Assembly: GCA_963643205.1 (NCBI GenBank)
Contig: CAVIJJ010000005.1
Location: forward strand, 1 to 63,324
Reading direction: 5' to 3'
Length of the DNA: 63,324 nt
Origin: Phil1 sp963643205
Lineage (GTDB): Bacteria; Bacillota; Clostridia; Christensenellales; CAG-138
The notes under the pieces were generated by a model. That model searched no databases. It was given only the letters and a program-made list of their open reading frames with translations, and was not told the origin of the DNA. The translations under genes were made by a program, and so were the position numbers. The first letter of the stretch is position 1; every line of letters starts with the position of its first letter. Shown piece after piece: positions 16,736 through 24,629 of the stretch.

Positions 16736-18046
16736 GTGAAGGAACTTAACGTTCTTTATGAGGATAACCATATTATAGTGGTTGAAAAGCCGGTCAATAT
16801 CCCCGCTCAGGCCGATTCCTCCGGGGATACGGACATGCTTACGCTCGTAAAGGCCTATATAAAACAAAAATATAACAAGCCCGGGGACGTGTTCCTTGGG
16901 CTTGTACATCGTTTGGATAGGCCCGTGGGCGGTGTTATGGTTTTCGCGCGGACAAGCAAAGCCGCGGGAAGGTTAACCGAGCAGTTCGCCTCCCACCGGG
17001 CAAAGAAGCGCTACGCCGCCGTTGTGTGCTCGCGGCCAAAGGCCTACGAAAGGCTTGAGTGCTTTATGAAAAAGGACGAGAGCACACTAAGCGCCGTTAT
17101 ATGCCCCGCGTCAACGCCGGGCGCGAAAAGCGCAGCGCTTGAGTATTATAGGCTTAGTGAAAAGAATTCGCTCACCCTTTTGGACGTTGGCCTTTTCACG
17201 GGGCGGCATCACCAGATACGCGCCCAGCTTGCCGGAGCCGGATTCCCCATTTGGGGCGATCAGCGCTACAACAGCGCCGCCAAGCCCGGGCAGCAGCTTG
17301 CGCTGTGGGCATATTCGCTAACTATTGAGCATCCCACCCTTAAGAACGAGATGACGTTTACGCTTGCGCCAAAGGGTGGAGCGTGGGAGCCGTTTGAAAC
17401 GGAGCTAAAGGCGCTTACACGCGGTATCAGGATAGTTTACGCGGACGAAAACATACTTTGCGTAAATAAGTCCGCGGGCATGAGCGTTGCCGAGGCGGAT
17501 GGTGGAGATTCCGTGCAGGCGCGGCTTGAGGAGGCGCTCGGGGTAAGCGTATACCCTGTGCACAGGTTAGACGTAGCTACAACGGGACTTGTGCTTTTTG
17601 CCCGGAACTCGGTTGCCGAGGCGGAGCTTAGCGCGGCGATAGAAAGCCGCAGCATAAAAAAGTTTTATCGCTGCGCCGTGCATGGGCGTGTGCCGTTTAA
17701 GCAAAAGGAGCTTAGGGCATACCTTGTAAAGGACGCGGATGCCGCGAAAGTAAGAATATACGATTCCGAGAGGGCGGGGGCAAAGGAGATTATAACCCGC
17801 TGCCGCGTGCTAAGCGCGAACGATGCCCGCTCGGAGCTTGAAATAGAGCTTGTTACAGGCCGCACGCACCAGATACGCGCGCACTTGGCGCATATAGGCC
17901 ACCCGCTTATAGGGGACGATAAATACGGCGAACGCAATCACGACCGCGCGCCGCTCGCGCTCTGCGCCGTGCGCATGGAGCTGCGCTTTGCCAAGCAAAG
18001 CCCCCTCGCCTACCTTGACGGCAAGGAAATAAGCATAGAAACTTAA
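16736..18046 (+). CDS. Tandem double-domain RluA family pseudouridine synthase
   Basis: 436 residues, about twice the catalytic domain length. Two complete RluA-type domains follow each other: the first (about 1-220) has VHRLDRPVGG with Asp61 and GRHHQIRAQL; the second (about 229-436) has VHRLDVATTG with Asp279 and GRTHQIRAHLAHIGHPLIGD. Both catalytic Asp residues are kept, so two uridine-isomerising sites in rRNA or tRNA are possible. No S4 domain is visible. Start is GTG at 16736, one base after the dapF stop. I know of single-domain RluA proteins as the rule; the fusion is odd. Confidence 0.9.
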   Translation: MKELNVLYEDNHIIVVEKPVNIPAQADSSGDTDMLTLVKAYIKQKYNKPGDVFLGLVHRLDRPVGGVMVFARTSKAAGRLTEQFASHRAKKRYAAVVCSRPKAYERLECFMKKDESTLSAVICPASTPGAKSAALEYYRLSEKNSLTLLDVGLFTGRHHQIRAQLAGAGFPIWGDQRYNSAAKPGQQLALWAYSLTIEHPTLKNEMTFTLAPKGGAWEPFETELKALTRGIRIVYADENILCVNKSAGMSVAEADGGDSVQARLEEALGVSVYPVHRLDVATTGLVLFARNSVAEAELSAAIESRSIKKFYRCAVHGRVPFKQKELRAYLVKDADAAKVRIYDSERAGAKEIITRCRVLSANDARSELEIELVTGRTHQIRAHLAHIGHPLIGDDKYGERNHDRAPLALCAVRMELRFAKQSPLAYLDGKEISIET

Positions 18047-18052
18047 TCGGGA

Positions 18053-18155
18053 AAATTCCGAAATGGGAATTTTTCGGAAGAAACTGCAAATAAATTCCGA
18101 AACGGGAATTTTTGGGGAGAAATGATAAATAAATTCCAAAACGGGAATTTTTTCC
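18053..18155. repeat. Three tandem 39-bp hairpin repeats
   Basis: Units start at 18053, 18092 and 18131, exactly 39 bp apart. Each has AAATTCC-N6-GGAATTT (inverted repeat) followed by a T-run, so each could fold like a small terminator or protein-binding hairpin. They lie between the pseudouridine synthase and sdaAB. Confidence 0.8.
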
Positions 18156-18195
18156 CGAAAGAGGATTTTTATAAAGCTTTGTAAAGGAGAAACTT

Positions 18196-18858
18196 ATGCA
18201 GACATACGACCTTTTTGACATAATAGGGCCGAGAATGGTAGGACCGTCCAGCAGCCACACCGCGGGCGCGGCAAGGCTTGGGCACATGGCTCACAAGATT
18301 GCCCGCGGGCATATTAAGCGCGCCCACATCACGCTGTACGGATCATTTGCCACAACCGGGCGCGGACACGGCACGGACAAGGCGATAGTGGCGGGTATAC
18401 TGGGGCTTGAGCCGGACGATGAAAGGCTCAGGTATTCCATGCTTCTTGCCAAGGAAGCGGACGTTGACATAACGGTTGACTTCAGCGAGGAAACAAAGGA
18501 CCACCCGAACACGGCGGAGATAGAGATTGAAACCGAGGAGGGCACAAAGAGCACCGTGTGCGGCGCGAGCATTGGCGGCGGCAGCATTCTTATAACCGAG
18601 ATAAACGGCCTTGAAATGGAGCTCAGCGGCGAATATCCCGCGCTTATAGTGCGCCATAAGGACGTGCCGGGCGTTATAAACACCGTTACCACAATCCTTG
18701 CAAACGAGCACGTGAACGTTGCCTTCATGCGGGTTTTCCGCCACGCGCGCAGGCAGGATGCCTGCATGGTAATCGAAACGGATTCGCCCGTTGACGACAG
18801 GATATGCAAGCTTATACTGGACTGGAACAAAAATATTACGGGGGTGCTTTCCGTATGA
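18196..18858 (+). CDS. sdaAB: L-serine ammonia-lyase, iron-sulfur-dependent, beta subunit
   Basis: 220 residues. With the alpha subunit it turns L-serine into pyruvate and ammonia. The N-terminus DIIGPRMVGPSSSHTAGAARL is the serine-binding SSSHT motif; a C-terminal ACT domain (about 148-220, PGVINTVTTILANEHVNV) may sense an amino acid. GGAG ribosome site. The stop overlaps the alpha subunit start (ATGA). Confidence 0.95.
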   Translation: MQTYDLFDIIGPRMVGPSSSHTAGAARLGHMAHKIARGHIKRAHITLYGSFATTGRGHGTDKAIVAGILGLEPDDERLRYSMLLAKEADVDITVDFSEETKDHPNTAEIEIETEEGTKSTVCGASIGGGSILITEINGLEMELSGEYPALIVRHKDVPGVINTVTTILANEHVNVAFMRVFRHARRQDACMVIETDSPVDDRICKLILDWNKNITGVLSV

Positions 18859-19751
18859 CAAGTTATTGCTTTACCACGGGGGAGGAGCTTCTTTCCCTTT
18901 GCAAAAAAGACGGCCTGCCCATAAGCGAGATAATGCTTAAAAGGCAGCAGGAGCTTTCCGACGAAACGCCGGAGAACATATTGAAGGAGCTTAAAATATC
19001 GCTTGACGCCATGCGCAGAAGCGTGGAGGAAGGGCTTACCGAGGAGCTTGAGAGCGTATCCGGACTTTCCGGCGGCGATGCCATTCGCCTTAATGAGCGC
19101 GCGGAGAAGAAACCCTTAATCGGCGCAACAGCGGCAAAAGCGGCCGCGGCGAGCATAGCCGTGGTTGAGGTGAACGCCTCTATGGGGCGCATAGTTGCCG
19201 CCCCCACGGCGGGCGCGAGCGGAATACTGCCGGGCGTGCTTTTCACAAGCGCAAAGGAGCGCGGCTGGAACGATGAAAAGCTTTTGAGCGGCCTTCTTAC
19301 CGCGGGCGCCGTAGGGTGCATAATAGCGGAAAACGCGAGCATAAGCGGGGCGGAGCACGGCTGCCAGGCCGAAACCGGCAGCGGCGCGGCAATGGCCGCG
19401 GCGGCTCTTTGCGAGCTGGACGGCGGAAGCGCCGAAAAGTGCCTGCACGCGGCGGCGATGGCGCTTAAAAACGTTATGGGCCTTGTGTGCGACCCCGTGG
19501 CGGGTCTTGTTGAGTGCCCGTGCATAAAGCGCAACGCCATAGGCGCAATGAACGCGCTTATCTGCGCGGATATGGCGCTTGCGGGAATAAAGAGCAATAT
19601 TCCTTTTGACGAAACCGTTATGGCCATGCGCTCGGTTGGTCGCCTTATGAGCCCGGATCTTAGGGAAACGGCGCGCGGCGGCTGCGCGGCAACCCCAACC
19701 GGCAGGGCTATCTGCAAAAAGCTTGGGCTTAACGTGATAGACGACGATTAA
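18855..19751 (+). CDS. sdaAA: L-serine ammonia-lyase, iron-sulfur-dependent, alpha subunit
   Basis: 298 residues. It carries the [4Fe-4S] cluster cysteines of the family (CDPVAGLVECPC near 215, with another conserved Cys upstream and downstream) and the Gly-rich TAGASGILPG stretch. The ATG at 18855 overlaps the beta-subunit stop, which fixes the start; the longer frame to 18804 is rejected. Cytosolic, oxygen-sensitive enzyme typical of anaerobes. Confidence 0.95.
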   Translation: MTSYCFTTGEELLSLCKKDGLPISEIMLKRQQELSDETPENILKELKISLDAMRRSVEEGLTEELESVSGLSGGDAIRLNERAEKKPLIGATAAKAAAASIAVVEVNASMGRIVAAPTAGASGILPGVLFTSAKERGWNDEKLLSGLLTAGAVGCIIAENASISGAEHGCQAETGSGAAMAAAALCELDGGSAEKCLHAAAMALKNVMGLVCDPVAGLVECPCIKRNAIGAMNALICADMALAGIKSNIPFDETVMAMRSVGRLMSPDLRETARGGCAATPTGRAICKKLGLNVIDDD

Positions 19752-19764
19752 AAAATAAATTAGC

Positions 19765-19800
19765 GGGCGGAGAGGCGCATAGCTTCTTCGCCCTTTTTTA
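19765..19800 (+). terminator. Intrinsic terminator after sdaAA
   Basis: A 12-bp stem with GU pairs (19765-19776 with 19782-19793), then T7. Confidence 0.8.
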
Positions 19801-19843
19801 GTGCCGCGCCGGGGCCGTAGTCCCGGCCGTCTCCAACTCGCGC

Positions 19844-19874
19844 AAAAAAGCCCGGGCGGTTATTCGCCCGGGCT
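19844..19874 (-). terminator. Intrinsic terminator after rho
   Basis: A 10-bp perfect stem (19849-19858 with 19865-19874) with an A-run at 19844-19849 that gives a T-run on the minus strand. Confidence 0.85.
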
Positions 19875-19888
19875 GTGGTTTTAATAAA

Positions 19889-21823
19889 TCAGTTTATCCT
19901 TTTGCCTGCGGAGAAGCCGTCTCTCTCGTAGGCCTTGCTCATGTTGTTAAGCCTGTTTATGAATTCCTCGTTTGTATCCGTGCGTTCCATCATGGCTATA
20001 AGCTGCTCGGTCGCGTCCGTCTGGTTGCCGGTGGCAAGCGTTTTGCGCATGTTGTAAACGGCCTCCTGCTCGGCCTTGCTCAGAAGAAGCTCCTCTTTTC
20101 TGGTGCCGGACTTGTAAATATCTATTGCGGGGAATATGCGCTTTTCACTCAGCTTGCGGTCAAGATGAATTTCCATGTTGCCCGTGCCCTTGAATTCCTC
20201 GTAAACTATATCGTCCATCCTGCTGCCGGTTTCTATAAGGGCGGTGGCGATTATGGTAAGACTGCCGCCGTTTTCAATGTTTCTCGCGGCGCCAAAGAAA
20301 CGCTTGGGCTTATGCAGCGCTCCGGGATCCATACCGCCGGAAAGCGTGCGCCCGGTCGCGGGGATCGTTACGTTATATGCCCTCGCGAGCCTTGTAATGG
20401 AGTCCAGAAGAACCACAACGTCCTTGCCCTGCTCAACAAGCCTCATCGCGCGCTCCTGAGTCATTTCCGCAACGCGGGTGTGATGCTCCGGCAGCTCGTC
20501 AAACGTGGAATACAGCACCTCGCCCTTTATGGAACGCTTCATGTCCGTAACTTCCTCGGGTCGCTCGTCTATAAGCAGCACTATAAGGTGCACGTCCGGA
20601 TAATTTGTTGAAATGCCGTGGGCAATATTTTTAAGCAGGGTTGTTTTGCCGGACTTGGGCTGGCTTACTATCATGCCGCGCTGGCCCTTGCCGATGGGCG
20701 CTATAAGGTCGATAAGCCTTATCGCAAGGTTTTGATCATGGCCCAAACCCTTGGACTCAAGAGTAAGCCTTTCGTTGGGGAAAATGGGGATAAGCTCGTC
20801 AAACGGCCTTCTCTGCTGCGCCTTTTCGGGCTCGTCGCCGTTTATGGCGGTTATGTAAAGCAGGGCCAAAAACCTTTCGCCTTCTTTTGACGGGCGGGTC
20901 TTGCCGGTTACCATGTCGCCCGTTTTAAGGCCGAAGCGGCGAATTTGGGCTATTGAAACATATACGTCCTTGGTACCGGGCAGATAGTTTTCGCTCCTCA
21001 AAAAGCCGTATCCGTCGGGCAGAACTTCAAGCACGCCCTCGCAGTCCCCGCAGGCACCGGCCTCAAGCATTTCGGAAATGGCGGGAGCGGGAGTGTTTGC
21101 GTAATATCCTTCCTGCTTCTGGCGGTATGCATCGTCGTGCATATCCATGCCGGAGGAGTAGCCGTCCTGGCGGGCGTAGGGATTCTGCTGATAACCGTCC
21201 TGGCGGGAATATGGGTTCTGCTGATAGCTGTCCTGACGGGCGTAGGGGTTCTGCTGATAGCTGTCCTGGCGGGAATATGGATTCTGCTGATAGCCGTCCT
21301 GCCTGTATGACGGGCGGGAATCGTAACCCTGATTCTGATATCTGGGCGCGCCGTAGGGCTGCTGATAATTCTGCCTGGGCTGGCGGGAATCCTGGTAGCC
21401 GCCGGGGGCCGTATAGCGGCGATTGTAGCCGGCGGATTGATAATCCTGCCTGGGCTGGCGATACGGCTGCTGATAGCGCTGGCGCTGATCATAGCCCGCG
21501 TCAAGCGGGGGAACCTGCTGCGCCGCGCCCTGCTGGGGGGCTTGCTGCTGGGCGGGAACGGCCTCGGCCTTTTCTTCCGCCGCGGGTTCGGCGGCGGGTG
21601 CTGCCGGTGCTGTCGGTGCTGTCGGTGCTGCCGGTGCTGCCGGTGCGCTCTTCTGCTCGGGTTCGGCCGTTTCTTCCGGCTCCGCGCTAACCTTGCTGCC
21701 GCCGTTCATAATAATATCCACAAGCTCACCCTTGCGGTATTTGGTAATGGACTTAACGCCCTGAAGCTTGGCGATCTCTCGAAGATCGTTCAATGATTTT
21801 TCCAAAAGCTGATCTCTTGTCAA
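19889..21823 (-). CDS. rho: Transcription termination factor Rho with long low-complexity insert
   Basis: 644 residues, some 220 longer than E. coli Rho (419). Order: Rho_N SAP-like domain (1-42); an insert (about 43-250) that is first Ala/Pro/Glu-rich, then Gln/Asn/Tyr/Arg-rich with four perfect-phase 11-residue repeats (174-217); the cold-shock RNA-binding domain (about 258-330); and the hexameric RecA-like ATPase with Walker A (PKSGKTTLL) and Walker B (VVLLDSITRLARA). The start is TTG at 21823, since AAAGGAG lies 7 bases upstream; the GTG-initiated longer frame would put that site inside the gene. The insert looks intrinsically disordered and may promote condensation or prion-like assembly. 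Confidence 0.95.
   Translation of the reverse strand: MTRDQLLEKSLNDLREIAKLQGVKSITKYRKGELVDIIMNGGSKVSAEPEETAEPEQKSAPAAPAAPTAPTAPAAPAAEPAAEEKAEAVPAQQQAPQQGAAQQVPPLDAGYDQRQRYQQPYRQPRQDYQSAGYNRRYTAPGGYQDSRQPRQNYQQPYGAPRYQNQGYDSRPSYRQDGYQQNPYSRQDSYQQNPYARQDSYQQNPYSRQDGYQQNPYARQDGYSSGMDMHDDAYRQKQEGYYANTPAPAISEMLEAGACGDCEGVLEVLPDGYGFLRSENYLPGTKDVYVSIAQIRRFGLKTGDMVTGKTRPSKEGERFLALLYITAINGDEPEKAQQRRPFDELIPIFPNERLTLESKGLGHDQNLAIRLIDLIAPIGKGQRGMIVSQPKSGKTTLLKNIAHGISTNYPDVHLIVLLIDERPEEVTDMKRSIKGEVLYSTFDELPEHHTRVAEMTQERAMRLVEQGKDVVVLLDSITRLARAYNVTIPATGRTLSGGMDPGALHKPKRFFGAARNIENGGSLTIIATALIETGSRMDDIVYEEFKGTGNMEIHLDRKLSEKRIFPAIDIYKSGTRKEELLLSKAEQEAVYNMRKTLATGNQTDATEQLIAMMERTDTNEEFINRLNNMSKAYERDGFSAGKRIN
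21173..21304 (-). repeat. 4 x 33-bp repeats inside rho
   Basis: Four tandem units encode RQD[GS]YQQNPY[SA] with alternating Ser/Ala at the last position, which suggests duplication of a 66-bp pair. Confidence 0.85.
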
Positions 21824-21973
21824 AACGCTGCTCCTTTCATATAGACACACAAAAAATTATAATCAAATTCCTAAATAAACACGGCTATGCCTAAGGCACT
21901 GTATTTTCCTTATCTTTGGGAATTAAATTGCGATGGTTTGGGGCTTTTTAACCGGATCTCAATCGTCGCCTTA

Positions 21974-22003
21974 ATCTTATCGTTAAATATGCGCGTTTGT
22001 CAA
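21974..22003 (-). promoter_or_regulatory. Sigma-A promoter for rho
   Basis: Minus strand TTGACA (22003-21998), 18-bp spacer, TAAGAT (21979-21974). Confidence 0.6.
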
Positions 22004-22153
22004 GCGAAAACGTGTTAAGTTTTCGTGTATTTTTGCCGCAAACAGGGCATTGACGGCATGTTTTTCGCAAATTGCGGCAAGGGTAACTTTTTACCGTCAA
22101 TTTTTACATAAATCGTTAATTATAAATTCAATATTAAAAATATAAAATTATGC

Positions 22154-22182
22154 TTGAAATATAAGCCTGTATGCTTTATAAA
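22154..22182 (+). promoter_or_regulatory. Sigma-A promoter for divIC-like gene
   Basis: TTGAAA (22154-22159), 17-bp spacer, TATAAA (22177-22182). Confidence 0.65.
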
Positions 22183-22245
22183 TATAAATAGAGTACAAGG
22201 GCAGGTATACCCTGCGCGGAATAAACACGAAAGGCGGACGGGCGC

Positions 22246-22527
22246 ATGAAGCGTAAACTTAAGGCGACACCTCGTTTTATAATGTTGCTTACACTTGTTT
22301 GCGTAATATTCGCGAGCGCCGTTTTCCTTTCGCAAAAGTCCAAGCTTGACGAGATTGCCGCCCAGCAGGCGGAGCTTGACGAGGAATACGCCGCGCTTCA
22401 GGCTGAGGAGCAGCGCCTTGAATACATGATTGAATACGCCAAGAGCGATGAGTACAAGGTGCAGTACGCAAGAGAAAAGCTGGGGCTTGTGCTGCCGAGC
22501 GATATAAAGTTTGATATAACGGAGTAA
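22246..22527 (+). CDS. divIC: FtsB/DivIC-like septum formation initiator protein
   Basis: 93 residues, normal for DivIC. A short basic cytoplasmic N-terminus, one membrane helix (about 12-29), a Glu/Gln-rich coiled coil (about 30-68) and the C-terminal YVxxxAREKLGLV-type motif (YKVQYAREKLGLVLP). It bridges FtsL/DivIB in the division septum. A GAAAGGCGG-type site precedes the ATG. A terminator follows directly. Confidence 0.88.
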   Translation: MKRKLKATPRFIMLLTLVCVIFASAVFLSQKSKLDEIAAQQAELDEEYAALQAEEQRLEYMIEYAKSDEYKVQYAREKLGLVLPSDIKFDITE

Positions 22528-22532
22528 TAACA

Positions 22533-22555
22533 AAGTGGCCGCCGGCCACTTTTTA
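22533..22555 (+). terminator. Intrinsic terminator after divIC-like gene
   Basis: AAGTGGCC/GGCCACTT stem (22533-22540 with 22544-22551) followed by T4. Confidence 0.75.
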
Positions 22556-22580
22556 AGTTAAGGTTTTTCGGAGGAGCGAA

Positions 22581-23438
22581 ATGCGAAAGAAAGCGGCTGT
22601 GGACATAGGCAGCAATTCCATAAGATATCTTGGGCCAAACGGAGAGAGAAGGCTTATTACAACGCGCCTTGCGGAAAACATAATATCCACGGGCAAGCTC
22701 AGCGATGCCTCGATAGAGCGCAGTATTGTGGCGCTTAAAAGCCTTTATGATCTGGCCCGGGAGCAGGATGCCGAGCCTTATGCTTATGCCACAAGCGCCG
22801 TAAGGGACGCGGAGGAGGAAAGCAAAGCCAAGTTCCTTTCCCTAGCGAACGCCATTATGCCCGTTAGGGTGCTTTCGGGCGAGGAGGAGGCCACGTTTGC
22901 CCGCATGGGCGCGGGAATAGCGGATAAGCCGGACTGGGGACTTACGGATCTTGGCGGGGGGTCGTGCCAGCTTGTGTCCGAAGGGTTCAGCATAAGCGCG
23001 CCCATGGGCTGCGTACGCGCGAAGGAGATTTGCGAAAAGAATTCGGACGGCTCCTACGAATCCATGAAAAACGCCGTGTTTTCCGCCTGCGTGGGGCTTT
23101 TTATGTTTCCGCGCATAAGAATCGCGGACTGGGTAGGCGTGGGCGGAACAATAACAACGCTTGCCGCCCTTTCGCTGGGACTTGAAAAATACGACGCGTC
23201 CGCCGTTGACGCATCAATTCTTACAACAGACAGAATTCGCCACCTTTCAAAAAGCCTTTACGAGGCGGGGGACGGGCAAAGAAGCCGCCACCCTCTTCTT
23301 ATAAAGCGGCACGACGTTATAGTGCCCGGCACACTTGTGCTGCTCTATGCCATGCAGGGCATGGGCATAAGGGAGCTGCACCCCTGCAATGCCGATGGGC
23401 TTGACGGATATTATAAATACGTGTGTTTGAATATGTGA
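22581..23438 (+). CDS. ppx: Exopolyphosphatase / guanosine pentaphosphate phosphatase (Ppx/GppA) family
   Basis: 285 residues, the length of the catalytic ASKHA core without the C-terminal HD-like extension found in longer Ppx. Visible: AVDIGSNSIRYL (phosphate 1), YATSAVRDAEE, VLSGEEEATFARMG, and LTDLGGGSCQLV (phosphate 2). It should hydrolyse polyphosphate or (p)ppGpp. GGAGG site at the start. It ends at a strong bidirectional terminator. Confidence 0.9.
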   Translation: MRKKAAVDIGSNSIRYLGPNGERRLITTRLAENIISTGKLSDASIERSIVALKSLYDLAREQDAEPYAYATSAVRDAEEESKAKFLSLANAIMPVRVLSGEEEATFARMGAGIADKPDWGLTDLGGGSCQLVSEGFSISAPMGCVRAKEICEKNSDGSYESMKNAVFSACVGLFMFPRIRIADWVGVGGTITTLAALSLGLEKYDASAVDASILTTDRIRHLSKSLYEAGDGQRSRHPLLIKRHDVIVPGTLVLLYAMQGMGIRELHPCNADGLDGYYKYVCLNM

Positions 23439-23447
23439 AGGATAAAC

Positions 23448-23474
23448 AAAAAAGCGGCCTTTGGCCGCTTTTTT
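23448..23474. terminator. Bidirectional intrinsic terminator
   Basis: Near-perfect hairpin with an A6 run before and a T6 run after the stem AGCGGCC/GGCCGCT, between convergent genes. Confidence 0.9.
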
Positions 23475-23480
23475 ATCTCG

Positions 23481-24353
23481 TTATTCATCGTCGTCTTCTT
23501 TGTTAAGCTCGGCGTATTTCGCCCTTTCGCGTTCCTCGCGGCGCTTTGCGTAGTAACCGTAAAGGAACATGGCCGCAAGGCCGCCTATAAGTCCGCCTAT
23601 AAGCATGGATTTCGTGTCCTTTGCCCCGGAAAGGAGAAGACCCGCCACGCTGCCGAGCAGCACGAACGGCGCCCCGCCAAGGGCGCTCCTGCGGTAGCTG
23701 TTAAGCGGAATGCGCTCAACAAGCCTTACGGGAACAAGCAGCGTGCAGCGGTAATCCTCGGCATCCATATCGCCCAAAGGATAAATCTCAAGCTCCTGCG
23801 TGCCCTGATGATTGTAACCGGACTTGGGGAACCAGGCATTGTAAATCTCCGACCAGCGCTCGGTTACGGCCTCGACTGAGCCGCCCTCACTTTCAAAGTA
23901 GGCATACCTGCCTTCGGGAGCGGATATTGTTTCAAAATCCTCGGGAATTTCGGTATCTTCCTCAACCTCAACGGCAACCCAGTAATCATATCCCTTGGAC
24001 GTGAAGTTGGAGCATATGCCCGCTATGTACTGCGCGTCCGCCTTCATAATGGCCTTCATCTGCTCAATGGAGCCGTCCTCCTCAAGGCTTTTCATAAACG
24101 CGCGGGATTTTTCGCCGGTCGCGCCCTGCTTTGTAACTATATGCGTGCGCTTGCCTATAAAGCGGCGCTCCTCGTATTTTCTAACGTTCTTCGCACGCTG
24201 TATCTTCTTGTCCTTTTTGCCGCTGCCGGTTTCCTCGGCGTTTTCCTGCGCCTCGGTATTCTCGCTGAGCTCGGTTGCGTTGGTTGCCTCGGCAATCTCG
24301 GTGCTTTCGGTGAATTCGGCGGCTTCGTTATTATCGGTCTTTTTCGTTTCCAT
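23481..24353 (-). CDS. Membrane protein with GyrI-like effector-binding domain
   Basis: 290 residues. N-terminus (1-55) is Glu/Thr/Asn-rich and probably disordered. Residues about 60-210 match a GyrI/AraC-type small-molecule-binding fold: YAYFESEGG, AVTERWSEIYNAWFPKSGY, ELEIYPLGD and a late LLVPV strand. Two hydrophobic helices with Gly-rich turns follow (about 222-265), then a basic/acidic tail. GyrI-like domains normally sit in regulators or as soluble proteins; a C-terminal membrane anchor is unusual. It may bind amphipathic drugs at the membrane. The start is the ATG at 24353 with GGAGG upstream. Confidence 0.72.
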   Translation of the reverse strand: METKKTDNNEAAEFTESTEIAEATNATELSENTEAQENAEETGSGKKDKKIQRAKNVRKYEERRFIGKRTHIVTKQGATGEKSRAFMKSLEEDGSIEQMKAIMKADAQYIAGICSNFTSKGYDYWVAVEVEEDTEIPEDFETISAPEGRYAYFESEGGSVEAVTERWSEIYNAWFPKSGYNHQGTQELEIYPLGDMDAEDYRCTLLVPVRLVERIPLNSYRRSALGGAPFVLLGSVAGLLLSGAKDTKSMLIGGLIGGLAAMFLYGYYAKRREERERAKYAELNKEDDDE

Positions 24354-24629
24354 ATCGAAAAGCCCTCCTATGGGGTGAATTACTTAGCTTTTGCAAGTTA
24401 TATGGATTATATACTATCTTGCTTTTTCAGGCAATCTCCAAAAAGAATAATCGGTTCGGCGTTTCCACCGAACCGGTAATCCTGTTGTTTGCTCTTTTGA
24501 AAGGTTGCTCTCTCTTTCTGGTTAGTATTATAGAGCATGCGGAAATAAAAAGCATCACAAAAGTATTACAAAAGTCTCAAACTTTGATTATATTTTGATT
24601 AAGTTAAAAATCTTATTCGGCAAAAAATG
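24354..24629. other. Intergenic region with a hairpin
   Basis: A+T-rich. It holds CGGTTCGG/CCGAACCG (24452-24459 with 24468-24475); read on the minus strand this is followed by a T-rich stretch and may end the QueG-like transcript about 150 bases after its stop. No coding sequence seen. Confidence 0.5.

Larger units (their letters stand above)
21824..22245. other. Intergenic region between divergent rho and ftsB/divIC-like genes
   Basis: 422 A+T-rich bases. On the minus side a rho promoter gives a leader of roughly 145 bases. On the plus side there is a good promoter (22154-22182) for the divIC-like gene. I see no ORF or known RNA. The long rho leader may allow autoregulation by Rho-dependent attenuation. 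Confidence 0.6.

Noticed and set aside
18050..18155. CRISPR-like array from regular 39-bp repeats
   Set aside because: Only three units, no distinct spacers between repeats and no cas genes; simple tandem hairpins fit better.
17907..18287. Minus-strand frame with a repeated NSRFGIYL-type peptide
   Set aside because: It is only the translation of the 39-bp DNA repeats, with no ribosome site.
21173..21304. CRISPR or minisatellite in rho
   Set aside because: The 33-bp units are in frame and encode a regular peptide repeat, so they belong to the protein.
20953..21690. Long plus-strand frame opposite rho, rich in Arg/Ser/Gly
   Set aside because: It is the antisense reading of the rho insert repeats; no ribosome site and rho is certain.
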